This document shows, piece by piece, positions 34,991 through 46,853 of a stretch of DNA of 64,000 bases. Under the pieces are notes generated by a model. It saw only the letters and a list, made by a program, of their open reading frames with translations. It had not been told where the DNA came from and searched no databases. The position numbers and the translations under genes are program-made. Each line of letters starts with the position of its first letter. The first letter of the stretch is position 1. Origin of the DNA: Welwitschia mirabilis (taxonomy: Eukaryota > Gnetophyta > Gnetopsida > Welwitschiales); assembly GCA_051453625.1 (NCBI GenBank), contig JBOZIK010000001.1, positions 283,219,124-283,283,123 of the forward strand, given 5' to 3'.

Positions 34991-35560
34991 TACATGACCT
35001 AAACATTTATGTCAAAGTTATTCTTGATTTACATGAGAAAAATAATACGTACAGAATGATTGATCAATGCTATAAACGTTATCTATTCTATTCACTTTAA
35101 GAATAATATCATTTATTTTTCCATATATAACTTTGCAGTTCATACTATCAAAAACAACCTTATAACCTTTATCAAAAATTTGAGTAATGCTAAGTAAATT
35201 ATGCTTTAAATCATTAACATATAAAAATTCATTTATTTTTGGCAAGTTACCTCCATAATGCTTCTAATTCCTTTAATCTTGGCTCTTTTGTTATCATAAT
35301 AAATAACTTTTCCACCATTAAAGTCATCTAGATGTTTAAATCTAAACTTGTCTCTTATCATGTATTAAGAGTAGCAATTATTCAAATATCATCTAGTTTC
35401 ATTTGATATCTTGAAAGGTGTTTAAATCAAACTAAAAATCCAAATTATTATATTTCACCTACTTAGTCATTTTAAACTGGTGTGGTACACCTCCTCTTAG
35501 AACAAATTTGAAAAGAAAGTACTAACTAAATATGAAAATAACATTAATTTTCTGGCATCA
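34991..35560 (-). pseudogene. Copia family 2 protease to pre-integrase region
   Basis: The open frame 35245-35018 reads PKINEFLYVNDLKHNLLSIT, QIFDKGYKVVFDSMNCKVIY, DNVYSIDQ: the conserved link from protease to integrase (normally VLLVDGLKHNLLSISQLCD). The protease active site upstream (DSG) is too decayed to place with confidence between 35400 and 35560. Confidence 0.85.
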
Positions 35561-35699
35561 TAAAATAACTTGGAATGACTTGACTTATTACAAAAATGAC
35601 ATGTAACTTTAATAATAAACTTATTTTACCATGATACTTGAATTTGCTAATTTTATGGCCTTTGGGGGATGAATCTGATACCTATCTTATCATGAGCCA

Positions 35700-37080
35700 G
35701 TTTTTTATTTCAAGCATTTGTTCCAATTCAATTGAAATACTTAAAAATTTACTGATAAAAGTGACAAGTCCTTTATCTCTAGAAAAAGTTTGAAATTTCT
35801 AGATTTAATCATCTTATACTTTGTTTCCTATTCCTATTTTTCTTTAGTGAGAGTTTTACAATTTTGTTTAGATCATTGATATGCTTTGCTAATTTTTTAT
35901 GCGTCATGTAAAGTTCCTAACAAGTGTTTTCTAGTTTATTTTGATCTTCTTTAATTAGATCCAAATCATTTAGTTTAGCTGAGTAAGACAAGTTCTATAA
36001 TGAAGGTATAATTACCATGAATGCAAGTCTTAAATCTCCATTTGATTCTTGGATAGAATTGTTATCATACTCTTCATTTACATTATTTTATACAATAATG
36101 AATGAAGATGTTTTTGACTTTATCTGATCTCTCTTATTGTTTGAACACTCATTTACAATGTGTCTATAGCTTCTACAAGTATAACATTGGATCTCCTTCC
36201 CTTTGTCTTGATCCTCTCTAAACTTGGAGTGACCTCTTTTTGTCTTGTTATTTGGCTTACCTTCTTTTTTTTCTATGAAAAAATTTCTTAAATCTTCTTG
36301 CTAGTAGGGAAAATTTGTCATCGTTAATATCTTCATATGATTTTTTTAATCTGTATTCTTTCTACATATATTTCAAGGCAAAACCTTTCTTTTTATCTTT
36401 AGAAAATTTCAATTCTAAGTTCGTAAATTATCTTACAATTCCTCAAGCATTATTAGACTTATATTCTTACTTTCTTTAATTGTAGTAACCTTTGGCTTAA
36501 ATATTTTGGAAAGAGATCTTAATACTTTTTAAACCACCTTTGCTTTATTCATTATTTTACCTAAACTTGTCATGGAATTAATGATGTTTGTTAGTCTAGT
36601 AAAGAATTTTTATAATATCTCCTTCTCATTCATATGAATGTCTTTGAACTTGGAAATGAGTATTTATAATTTGGCCTGCTTAATAATTGGTGTTCCTTTA
36701 TGTGCTATTTCAAGGATGTCCCAAGATTCTTTTGTATTTTCATATTTTATGATTCATTTGAACTCATCTATACAAACTACATAAAAAACTACATTAAGAG
36801 CATAGGTTTTTATGGTAGCTTTAGATCTATCAGTGGGAGTCCATAGATCTTGAGTTTTTTCTATCATAATGTTATTTCCATAAGCTTTAGTTTTAGTTAG
36901 AGTGGGCATAATTTAACCATTATAAATGGCCTCTTTTATGTCTGCATCTTTGAATCTAAGAAAAATTCTCATACAGGCTTTCTAATATACATAGCTTTAT
37001 CCTCAAACATGGGTAGATGACTAGTTAAAAAACCATCTAAATGTTACTCATTTTTAGGATTCATGATTCTAGACCTATTA
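35700..37080 (-). pseudogene. Copia family 2 gag remnant with zinc knuckle
   Basis: UBN2-type gag. Near the start MRIFLRFKDADIKEAIYNG-like wording (about 36990-36920), TYALNVVFYVVCIDEFK and ESWDILEIAHKGT (36810-36710), KLQILISKFKDIHMNEKE and FFTRLTNIINSMTSLG (36680-36560). The zinc knuckle CYTCRSYRHIVNEC at 36186-36145 keeps all four metal ligands. Gag packages element RNA. It follows the primer-binding site at 37102 in the expected place. Confidence 0.85.
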
Positions 37081-37101
37081 GGATCTAACACGGACTTAAT
37101 T

Positions 37102-37115
37102 AAGCTTTGATACCA
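37102..37115 (-). promoter_or_regulatory. primer-binding site, tRNA-Met type
   Basis: The complement reads TGGTATCAAAGCTT two bases after the LTR, against the standard TGGTATCAGAGC complementary to the 3' end of initiator tRNA-Met; a single G-to-A change in the first 12 bases. Confidence 0.88.
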
Positions 37116-37117
37116 AA

Positions 37118-38515
37118 TGTAGGATCAAGAACCCTATAGGGGATAGGTGAATAGGATTTAAAAATAATAGAATAAATTCATAAAAATATCTTTACTCAAA
37201 ATAAATACCAAAATACTAAGGTAAATAAAACTAAAACTATTTTGAAAAATAAATAACAGAAAGCACAAAAATACTAATGAGGATGCACATAAGATTTATA
37301 GTAATTTAGAAAAACCCCTACTCTACTTCTGATAACCAGCTTCTACCCAAGTCTGATCCAAATCTTCATTAATCTCTTTTTAGGTATTTTAGATTCACCT
37401 ATAAGCTTTATAATTGGATTTTTCTAAGGCTCAATTTCAATCTTTGGTAAGAATATGAAGCAGTAATAATGGTATATCAGAATGCACAGGTTTCACCAGA
37501 TATCTAGCTTAAGAATAGTATTGCTACACTACTTAATAATATGATATAATCTATAAGTGTATAGTGCAACTAACTTAAACAAGTATACAATGATAATAGT
37601 ATCTATTAATTTGTATTTGGTTCAGTAGAGAATATGCCGATGAGTACAACAATGATTTCACAATGATTCAAAAGTTATATAGTTATTTTGATTCTTGGAA
37701 AATATATGAAAGAAGTTTTTTAGGATTTTTTACAAGTAGAAAAACATTTCAATGGACAAAAAAGCAACTTCATAATAGCTAGAAAAATTCTATTTTTATC
37801 ATGACTAGTTAACTCCTTGAAAAATCTGGTCGAACTCATCTAGTATTATCACTATAGTCAGTTACCCTCATGTTCTTTTAATCGACCCCATTACTTATAG
37901 CTTCATGTCTAGTTGATCGCTTATGATCTAGTTGATCGTAGATCTAGTTGCCTACTCATTCATCTAGTTCTCTCTTTATTTAGGAAAAATTACAATACTA
38001 TTTTTTTACTCTATTCTAATTGATACCATGGGTGTCTAGTCAACTCCTTGCTAACAAAGGATGAAAACATTTCAACCAAAGTTTGTTTAAGCCCTTAGAA
38101 ATCTAGTTAATCCCTGATAATCAACTATGAAGGTTTAATGCTTAAGTCTGGTTGACCCCTTGATGGTTGGCTATGAAATTTTGATGCTCAAGTCTAGTTA
38201 ACCCCTTAGGAATCTGGCCAACCCCTTGATGATTAGTTATGCAATATTAGATGCTAATTTCGATCGATTTCTCATGTCTCTAGTTGATTCCTCTAAATTT
38301 AGTTCATTTTAATGTAAGCTTCAGGTGTGGTCGACCCCTTAGGAATTTGGTCAACCCCTTAAGAGGATATTAAAATTGACAGGTTTCAAGTTTAAAATGT
38401 GACAAAATGTTTTAACTTCTATCCTACAAAGATTAATATTTCCTACATAAGATATAATATATTTTGCTAAACTAAAAAAAAGTTTGATATCAGATTAGCA
38501 AATATTAATTCAATA
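37118..38515 (-). repeat. Copia family 2, 5' LTR
   Basis: Plus-strand edges are TGTAGGATCAAGAACC and AAATATTAATTCAATA. Partner of 28560-29956. The U3 repeat array (38030-38360) contains TCTAGTTGACCCCTT-type units and GGTCGACC at 38329-38336, with several TTGACC or TTGACT cores. Confidence 0.88.
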
Positions 38516-38520
38516 GATGC
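38516..38520 (+). repeat. Copia target-site duplication, right copy
   Basis: GATGC, matching GATGT at 28555-28559. Confidence 0.75.
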
Positions 38521-39083
38521 ATCTTACCTAGAGATTCAGATAGAATATTGATCTCCTCTAGGTGGGCTCACTAAAAGTTTTAATAAGGTATAGTATTCCA
38601 TATTGTCTTCTCTATATTTTCTTTATCAAAACTCAATGCATCAAGACTAAGGATAGGGTTTGTACCTTGAAGATGATCAACCTTGATCTCTAGTACTTGC
38701 ATTTAGCTAACTAATTGATCTAAAAAATGTCACAAGCCAAATCCTTATAATTAAGTTACCAATGAAGTTCTTCAATTCTTAGCCTTAGATACTGATGTAC
38801 TAAGTGATGGATCATGGGACTAAAACTTAAGAAAATGAGACCACTTCTAACGTGATCTTTATTAACCTTAGTGATGAAGGAATCTAAGGTATCTAAGACC
38901 TCAGTAGCTAATTTGTAATCACAGTACAAGAACTATTATACTACCTTTTCAAACCTAAAAAAAACTTGAGGTGATTTGAGATCTATACTACTAATGCACA
39001 TGTTTATCTATGTGGAACCCAAGTTAAACAAGAAATGTTTTACCTTCTTAACAATAGAGATAAGAATGGGAGAAGAAGAAGGA
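38521..39083 (-). pseudogene. antisense ORF trace in Gypsy, N-terminal side of Copia insertion
   Basis: Minus-strand frame with QVLEIKVDHLQGTNPILSLD then ALSFDKENIEKTIWNTIPY (about 38700-38590) and INILSESLGKM near 38550-38522. It continues in frame beyond the Copia at 28554 leftward. Unknown protein. Its upstream end is lost in the gap at 39084. Confidence 0.45.
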
Positions 39084-39645
39084 NNNNNNNNNNNNNNNNN
39101 NNNNNNNNNNNNNNNNNNNNNNNNNNNNNNNNNNNNNNNNNNNNNNNNNNNNNNNNNNNNNNNNNNNNNNNNNNNNNNNNNNNNNNNNNNNNNNNNNNNN
39201 NNNNNNNNNNNNNNNNNNNNNNNNNNNNNNNNNNNNNNNNNNNNNNNNNNNNNNNNNNNNNNNNNNNNNNNNNNNNNNNNNNNNNNNNNNNNNNNNNNNN
39301 NNNNNNNNNNNNNNNNNNNNNNNNNNNNNNNNNNNNNNNNNNNNNNNNNNNNNNNNNNNNNNNNNNNNNNNNNNNNNNNNNNNNNNNNNNNNNNNNNNNN
39401 NNNNNNNNNNNNNNNNNNNNNNNNNNNNNNNNNNNNNNNNNNNNNNNNNNNNNNNNNNNNNNNNNNNNNNNNNNNNNNNNNNNNNNNNNNNNNNNNNNNN
39501 NNNNNNNNNNNNNNNNNNNNNNNNNNNNNNNNNNNNNNNNNNNNNNNNNNNNNNNNNNNNNNNNNNNNNNNNNNNNNNNNNNNNNNNNNNNNNNNNNNNN
39601 NNNNNNNNNNNNNNNNNNNNNNNNNNNNNNNNNNNNNNNNNNNNN
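39084..39645. other. assembly gap (562 N) inside Gypsy element
   Basis: Run of N between the antisense ORF trace and the spacer that leads to the 3' ORF of the Gypsy element. Confidence 0.99.
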
Positions 39646-42354
39646 ATAAGGATTAATAGAGGAAAAATAAGAATAATTAAAAGATGATTAAATGAAGGAA
39701 TTTTAAATCTCAAGTGGAGAATGATGGATGATTAGAATGTAAGAAACAAGATTTATAGCATAATTCTTACTATCATGTTTGACAAGTGTAATTCATATTA
39801 AGTTATCTAGTTCACATGTGTTCAATATTAAAGTAAAGGATTATGTAAAAGCCACATAGTTATTTTGCCAATATCTAAAGTATTCCAAGTATTAGCATTA
39901 ATATTAAAGCTAGTCTAGAATCAAGGAATTATAAACTAATTAAGGTTTAATTTTAAGTTAGAACTTTAGATTGATTTATGATTAGTTTAAATTTCCAAAT
40001 CTACATGTCATTGCAGGGACTCACTAAACTTTGTCATCATAACCTGTATTACCAAGTAATTACCAAAAAACCTACAAATACCTTTTGATTAAAATAAGAC
40101 TTTTTAGGCCATGTCTAAAAAGTTAGAAAAGATTTTCTTTTATTTTATTTTAAATAAGAATAAGAAATAAAAGTTACTGATGTTTTTATTCCAATAAATC
40201 ATAAATAGGCCTTAACTTGGTTAATCAATACTAATCCAAAGCCAAAACTTTGAGTCAGATTTTAGATCAAATCATTTTAATAAAAACTTAAAGTTTTTTC
40301 TAACATCCAACTCATTCATCTTCTTTTACTCTAAAAACTTGTAATCAAACAAAATCTTATGATTAATTAATGCCAACCTATAGTTAGAACTTAGAGTTGG
40401 ATTTTGGCCAACCTAATTACTTCTTCATCCTATAAGTAAAAAGTAATATCACTTGATTGACTAAGACTGACTTAAAGTTGAAACTTCACATTGGATCTTA
40501 AGCTAAGTCATTAGCATACAAGTTGAAGAAAGCCAAAGCATTGGATCATATTTTAAGTTAACTTTCCTTTCTTAAACTTACTTCTAATAGAGGAAGACCT
40601 TTTTTTGAATAACCCCTTTCAACTTTTATCATAACTTTATCATGTAATTTTGCTTTTTCATTATTAATTACTTTTATAATAATAGTGGTTAGAATTTGAA
40701 GGACCTTATTAAGAACTTTTGAGTTCTTGATGATCATCTCTAAACTAGTTCAACTAGCTTTATAATGGATTTGATAGTCCTCATTGAGACCTTAAGAGTT
40801 CTTAATAATCCTTGTCAAATATAGTGCTATAAAAAGTAGCCATCACTTAAATATACCTTTCTATTCCTCTAGAATTCTAATTAAACTCATTCTTGATAAT
40901 CCCTCTTTATTCTTAATGATTCCCATTGCAACATCAGTTTTATGTCATCTCAACCACATTAGCATCCAAAACATCAGTTTCAACTCGGCAAATTTTTAAA
41001 ATTTACACCTTACCAACATGTAATTTAAATTTTTTAACATCAGCAAAGTAGGAAAAAATCAAGTTCTATCTATTTTATTTCTAGTGAAACTTCTCATTTA
41101 CTCCTTGTATGTGTGAATTGAATACAATAGTAAGTAGGAGTTTTTACTTATTTAAGTGGGAAAAAAGTCATTAATTTCTACTTTTATCCTTGAATTTTAC
41201 CTATTATGCTTAAGATATTTCTTATATTCAATCTCTTAAATAATGGTGGAATTTCTTTGAGTAAAAATCTCAGGTATTATTAATACTTTAATTTAAACAT
41301 TCATGAGCATGCCAAATTTCATATGGGGGAAGAGTTAAATGAATTCAATGAATGCAAAACTTTTAAATTTGTGAAAATGATATTTTATATTTTTAAGAAG
41401 AAAATTTTTACTTAGTACGATATTTTCCAAGGTTTTTTTATTATAAAAAATTCATTTTATATGCATATTTTTCGTAACTAACTTCAAAACTGACAAAAAA
41501 AAAGTTGACAGAATATAAGATCATTTCTTAATTGAATTTTCCACAAGTTCTTTTAGAGTCCTACTTAACAAAATTCAAACAAAGAATTGTTAAGTTGGGA
41601 TGATATGAATGGCTCACTTAAAATAATAGATTTTTCTTAGATCCATATAATAATTTAATAAGAATTTAAGAATAAATGTTGCCAAAAATGTATTAAAAAT
41701 AATACTAGAAAATAGAAGAATAGTAATTACCCAAGATGATATTAGAAAAATGTTGTATCTACCACCTAGCGAAAAATCTGTTTATGATACTAATTCAAAG
41801 GAAGACACAAATCTAAGCATGAGTCTACTAAAAAGGATGGTAGTATAGAAAAGAATACTAGTAAATAAAGACATAAAAACTTGAATTTTTTATTATTTCA
41901 AGAATTGTAACTAGTAATTTGATATCTTTTCTTCACAAACAAAAAGATATCACATTACCCCGCCTATATGTAATAGTAGCATTAAAGGACAAAAAAAGTT
42001 ATAGCAATGTAAATATTATAAAAGGGATTTTTTTGGGACTGGTGAGGTATATTACAAAATTGAATAAGGTTCAAATGTAAGCTTTGGTCATAGTAGGGCT
42101 AGGATTTCCCTTTTTAATAGCTTGAAATAGCTATTTAGAGTTTGTTTTGAGTTAAGGAGTTAACTCTCCTAAGAACTCTAGGACATAGAACTTCTCAACT
42201 AAACTTAGGAGAATCCTCTTTATCCCTCAAAGTTTACCTTCATTTCTACCCTCCTTAAGTATATCCCAAAACATAATCCAGTTCATGTTTAAAGAACTTC
42301 TACATTCCGATCCACTTCATTCCAATCAATTCTTCAAATCACTAGAGAAAGACA
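39646..42354. other. Gypsy interior spacer with diffuse repeats
   Basis: No gene found. Between about 39950 and 40560 a loose repeat recurs four or five times: (C)CTAAAGTTAGAACTTTGAGTTGGATTTT-like blocks near 39955, 40240, 40380 and 40470, each followed by a CAAATCATT- or AACCTAATTA-like segment. The rest is AT-rich with no open frame. Confidence 0.4.
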
Positions 42355-43860
42355 AGATGAATAGCCTCTATAGTGCTTTAAACTTAGTTAAAGATGAAAT
42401 TTAAAAATGTCTAAGAAGAAAGAAGAAAGTTTTAGCATTACAGAATTAAGTTGGTAATCTACAAATTGAGAATAAATTCTTTAGATATAGGTTAAATCAA
42501 GAAAAATAAATTAATAAAAAGATATGTTGTGAAATCACTAACAAGGAAGAAATAATTCAGCTCTTTGAATCTTTTAAAAATGTAAGAAAAAAATTTAAGA
42601 GATATTACAAATACACTACTTAGCTAGAAACAATTACTAAGGATATGGAAGAATTAGAAAAACTTCCAAGAAAAAGGCCAAACATGTTAATATCTTTATT
42701 ATAGAATTTGAATTCAAGCAAGAAGTATGATGTTGAATACATAGAGCACTAGCAAAAATTCATTACATTATAAACAATGAAGGACCCCATCCTTGAATAG
42801 GGAATATTTAGATAAAATCTATGTGGACTTGTAGGGGATAAATAAAAAATTCATGAATATTCATGTAGAGGCCCAAGAATATAGACATAAATGGCTTGAA
42901 GCTTAGAATTCTTTAGGATACTATCAGTCCCTATTAAGAGTAAAAGAAAGAGTCATAGATTAGATAATGGAAGAAAATAAGGCTCTCAAGAATCGAATGG
43001 AAGAGACAAGATCTTATAATTAACCTCCATAAGATTGCTCAATAAAATAAATATCATTAAAAATAAAGGAGAAAATCACAAGAGCAATAAGTTTAGTCTA
43101 GGCACTCCCTCAACTTCTTTAACTCTAATTGGTGATATGGATGATAGAATAAAGTTAAGTATTATTGATGCTCTAAGAGAATCACATGTTGAATTAAAAA
43201 GGGATATTAGAATAATAAGCTCTTAGTCTACCCAACTTATTATTCAGAATTTGGAAAAAGAAAATATAATATTTCTCCATGAGCTTTATCTTATGGAAGT
43301 GAAGTTAAGTAAATGAATTGGTTTTGGACCCAAAGAATTAGTTGTGTTGTGTAGCCTTAACTATTATCATTAGAAGTTATATTACTTCATTGATAGATTT
43401 AAAGAACATTTAAAAAGTACTATTTAGAAAACTTCTAGGGGATGATCAAAGTTGAGCTATATTTTTGACAATTGTAAAAGAGATATTAAAACATTAAGGA
43501 TTGAGATTATTTAGAATGGAGATGAAGGTCCTACAAGAGAATTTAATAATTTTTTGAATGCCACTCTAATCAAATTTTATAGCATATTAGAAGAGTGTAA
43601 ATCTAATGTAAAAAATTTTATTGTGTCCTCTTAAGATTTTTAATAGCTATGTTCTTTTAAAGATTGGGTTGTACAGAACATAACTATGCTAAGAGGCACT
43701 ATTACGAAATGTTTTTCAAAATTAGAACATAAATATTCTTTTGAAATGTATATAGTTCCTCTTGGGAAAACATCAAGATCGAGACTGCAAGTTGGGGCAT
43801 CTCTAAAACTAGAACATGCACCTAAACTTCCTTGAGTAAAAGTTCATCTAAAACTCTTAA
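42355..43860 (+). pseudogene. unknown ORF 3' of Gypsy integrase
   Basis: Long plus-strand coding trace with stops. N-terminal part is lysine/glutamate-rich and coiled-coil-like (NSLYSALNLVKDEI, LFESFKNVRKKFKRYYKYTT, DMEELEKLPRKRP). A 63-codon open stretch at 43035-43226 holds STSLTLIGDMDDRIKLSIID and ALRESHVELKRDI. The C-terminal part has GPTREFNNFLNATLIKFYSI and KYSFEMYIVPLGKTSRSRLQ. No family recognised and no catalytic motif seen. It lies just before the 3' LTR, the place of the envelope-like ORF of Athila elements, but no membrane span is visible. Confidence 0.5.
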
Positions 43861-44190
43861 AAGAAAGAGAGAAAAGATAAAACAACCAAAATCTCCTCCA
43901 TGAGGTAGAGACAAGGGCAAAAAGGCAACTAATATAGAGCAGATAAATATAAAGACCATAGATTTGAATGATCTTACTCTTCATAAGAAATAAAAAACAA
44001 TTTTAGCTATGTTAGAATAGTAAAAATAGTCTGTCTAATCAACCAAAGGAAATGGAGGGCTCATAATCCAATGAGGAGTACCCTTCTATTTTCAAAATCA
44101 AAAAAGTAAAATGATGAGTTCTCTATTTCTCTCTTTTGTATATATTTGTTTGTTAAGGAACTAATAAAATCTTGAGCATGAAAGAACTAA

Positions 44191-45040
44191 TGATAATAAT
44201 TTTGATGTAGATCTTACTTATTAATGAAGTGTTTTCATTATCTTAATTATGTATTTTAAATAATAATAAATGTCTTTCTTTATTAATAAATTTACTATTC
44301 AATAAGTTAGTTATCATGTTAGTAGGTTAGTAGGTTAGTAGGTATATATTTTAGTATTGCATTTTACGTATACAATGCCATGTGGCATAAAGATGAGAGA
44401 GAAGCTTAAGGTAATGGAAATCTTTTTAGAAGAAAGTTCTAGAAATAGACTAAGCAAATAGATAAAATAAGGAAGCTTTAACTATCCTGCAAAGGAAACA
44501 GTAGCATTTTCGATACTCCAAGATATTTCCTTTAAAGGAAAAGATAAGCCTTAGTGCATCTTTATATAACAATTAATATTTTAATAAAAAGCTAAAAAGC
44601 ATATTTAAGTATTACTTTTTGCATGTTTTATTACTTAAAAAATTATTATTATTTTTATTTTCTCCTATTTGTGTAGCTAAACATAGATCATGATAATTAG
44701 TAGTACTTAAAAGTAAGTATTGTCTAGCATCTTTTTTAATTTATATCATGTTTTATTACTTTCTTCTTTCCTTCCTATTATGATATATGTACATAGTAAC
44801 TTAGCAGTAATAAACCAAACTAATTAGTTCAAGTAACTTCCTCATGAGGCTATTATCATAATGTATTTTAAACTAAATGGTGGAATTTTAATTAGTTCTT
44901 TTGTAAGCCTTTGGTTATTTTTATTTAATAGTGTGAGCTTATTTTAGATTAATAGCAACATAGTTTCTACATTTTTGTAGTATTTTTTTAATTATTTTGT
45001 GATATTTTGTATAATTATTTCACCACATAAGCACCCATCA
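44191..45040 (+). repeat. Gypsy right (3') LTR
   Basis: Runs from TGATAATAATTTTGATG to CATAAGCACCCATCA. Partner of 21953-22890, about 90 bases shorter through deletions (one near 44410-44440). Contains a tandem GTTAGTAG run at 44317-44340. Confidence 0.85.
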
Positions 45041-45045
45041 CTACT
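45041..45045 (+). repeat. Gypsy target-site duplication, right copy
   Basis: CTACT, against CTACG at 21948-21952. Confidence 0.65.
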
Positions 45046-46800
45046 CTTAGTATAATCTATGTAGAAGTGCTAATCTTAATTTTAGAACCCATACTTCCTT
45101 TAATTTACTTTGTGTAAAATGTTGTATCATACTTCTAGGCCTTTTAGCATTGTTAGTGTAATACCTAGCATTTAATTTCATTGGACAATTATATTGATAA
45201 TGATCTTGTTTGGAGTAATAATAATAGATAATATTGTTTGTAAATACTAAATTCTCATACCTTGATTTGTAATTCCATTTCTCAAATAAAGAGGCTGAAG
45301 TGCTAGTAGAGGCTTCATTGTAACCCAAACCAATTTTGTCATTTGATCTTATGCATTACTTAAGCATGATTTTTAATGTCTCCTTTCTTGGGTAAATTTT
45401 TCATTGATTTTCTTTGAGTTTGAGAGTTACTATCTTATATTCTTTAATTCATATGTTAGTCTACTAATCTCAAATTTAAGAGATGAGTTTTTAGATAATA
45501 ATTTATTGTAAGAATTCTTTTCATGTTTATAAGCTAACTCACAAGAGTGAAGTAGTTTTTACATTTTAGGACATACCTTTTTAAATTTGATGAATTCTTA
45601 AAAAATTAAATCATACCTTTCTTGAAAATTCATATCTTGTTCATATTTACTTTCTAATTTAGACTCTTCTTTTCTCTCATCATTATCCTCTTATATTTGT
45701 ATAACTCTTATGTAGGAAGGATGAGCTCATCTAATATTTTTACTTTAGTTCCCTCCTCATCATCATCCCATTCCATGAATAAAGATCTTATCTTCTTGGG
45801 CTCTTTCGTTTGTGCTTTTCCTACATTCCATTAGAACTAAAACATTCTGAAGCTATATGTTCTTGTCCTCCACAAACCCAACATTCTATCTTGGAAATAT
45901 CTGACTTAAAAGAAAATTAAGAATTATTAGAAGTCTTACCTTTAGAGTTACCTCTAGCTTGAAATCCAAATGATTTTCTATAGTCCTACTTTCTATTGTA
46001 TTTACATGATAGAAGTCTTTTGACTGACCTTGTGATAAAGGTGAGTTCTTCATTCACATCTTCTTTAGACTTATCTCCTTTTTATTTTTCCTCTTTTTTT
46101 TTTTTAAACTTTGTTTTATACTTTTACTAGCTTTAAAAACAAGGGGATTCTCTTTTAAAGAACCATCTTCAATGAGACTCATTTTATAAGCTATAAGAAC
46201 ATTTTAAATTTGTTCAATCTTCATGGAGTTTAAATCTTTTTATTATTCTATGGTTGTTATTATAGGCCTATATTCTAGGTTAGAGATATAATAACCTTTT
46301 GTATTACCTTAACCTCTAGAAGACTTTTACCAATATCATTTATAGAATTCACAATGTTTAAGACTCTTGTAAAGTACTTATGAACTCTCTCACCATTTTT
46401 CATTTTGAGATTTTCAAGCTAATTTTCTATACAAGAAGCTTTAATTGCTTGATAATAAAAGTTCCTTTATATGTCCCTACTAAAACATTCTATATCTAAT
46501 ATGCTATCTTACATGTAGCTATTCTATTGAAATCATCCATTATAAGAGCTAAATAAAGGGAATTTTTTGCTTTGAAGTCATACATGAAGTCTACCTTTTC
46601 TTTCTAATCTTTTTTTGGCTTGACTTATGTGATGGTGTTTCTTGTGGCATCTATATGGTTTTTTAGATCTGGTATATCCTTCTTCTATGTTTTTCAATCT
46701 TGAAATTCATAAGAGTATAAGCACACCTACATCCTAATTTTTTAATAGGCATGATTAGTTCCATTGAAGAGTAAAGGTCTAATATATGGCACCCCTTTCA
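45046..46800 (-). pseudogene. Copia family 1 gag with intact zinc knuckle
   Basis: Starts near 46790 with the LLFNGTNHAY block (normally P.FNGTNY..WK.RM), then the gag body with many stops. The zinc knuckle CWVCGGQEHIASEC at 45883-45842 keeps the CX2CX4HX4C pattern. The open frame 45328-45047 gives GYNEASTSTSASLFEKWNYK, a second, degraded knuckle SKQDHYQYNC (normally CYYC first) and the pre-protease block LKEVWV. The coding trace then stops at the Gypsy LTR and resumes at 21952. Gag would form the particle; not functional here. Confidence 0.85.
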
Positions 46801-46839
46801 TAGTTTACTTAAAAAAGTTACTCCTTTTCATAAGTATCT

Positions 46840-46851
46840 ACTTTGATCCTA
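46840..46851 (-). promoter_or_regulatory. probable primer-binding site of Copia family 1
   Basis: The complement reads TAGGATCAAAGT, matching TGGTATCAGAGC at 8 of 12 positions with three transitions. It lies at the junction of the LTR end and the gag leader. Weak by itself, supported by position. Confidence 0.45.
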
Positions 46852-46853
46852 CT

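Larger units (their letters stand above)
28560..38515 (-). mobile_element. Copia family 2 element with both LTRs, inserted in Gypsy
   Basis: LTRs at 28560-29956 and 37118-38515 (1397 and 1398 bp), target duplication GATGT/GATGC, primer-binding site at 37102-37115 and polypurine tract at 29957-29969. On the minus strand from high to low: gag, protease, integrase, RT, (100-N gap), RT/RNase H, accessory ORF, 3' LTR. Both ends are intact although all genes are broken. Sequence equivalent to about 510 bases of RT/RNase H occurs on both sides of the gap, so the middle is either duplicated or mis-joined. Confidence 0.88.
21953..45040 (+). mobile_element. Athila/Tat-like Gypsy element with nested Copia
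   Basis: Two direct LTRs (21953-22890 and 44191-45040) flank a primer-binding site, gag, protease, RT, RNase H and integrase in Gypsy order, then about 6.7 kb of extra sequence not counting the Copia at 28560-38515. The flanks are halves of one Copia coding region, and a 5-bp duplication CTACG/CTACT brackets it. Removing the nested Copia leaves about 13 kb, within the size range of Athila/Tat elements. The lineage is inferred from protease, RNase H and integrase wording and from the long region 3' of integrase. The 562-N gap at 39084 is inside. Confidence 0.82.

Noticed and set aside
38976-39713. Open frames across the N run at 39084-39645
   Set aside because: Same artefact.
44317-44345. Telomere-like repeat
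   Set aside because: The GTTAGTAG run resembles but does not match the plant TTTAGGG unit; it is an internal tandem of the Gypsy LTR.
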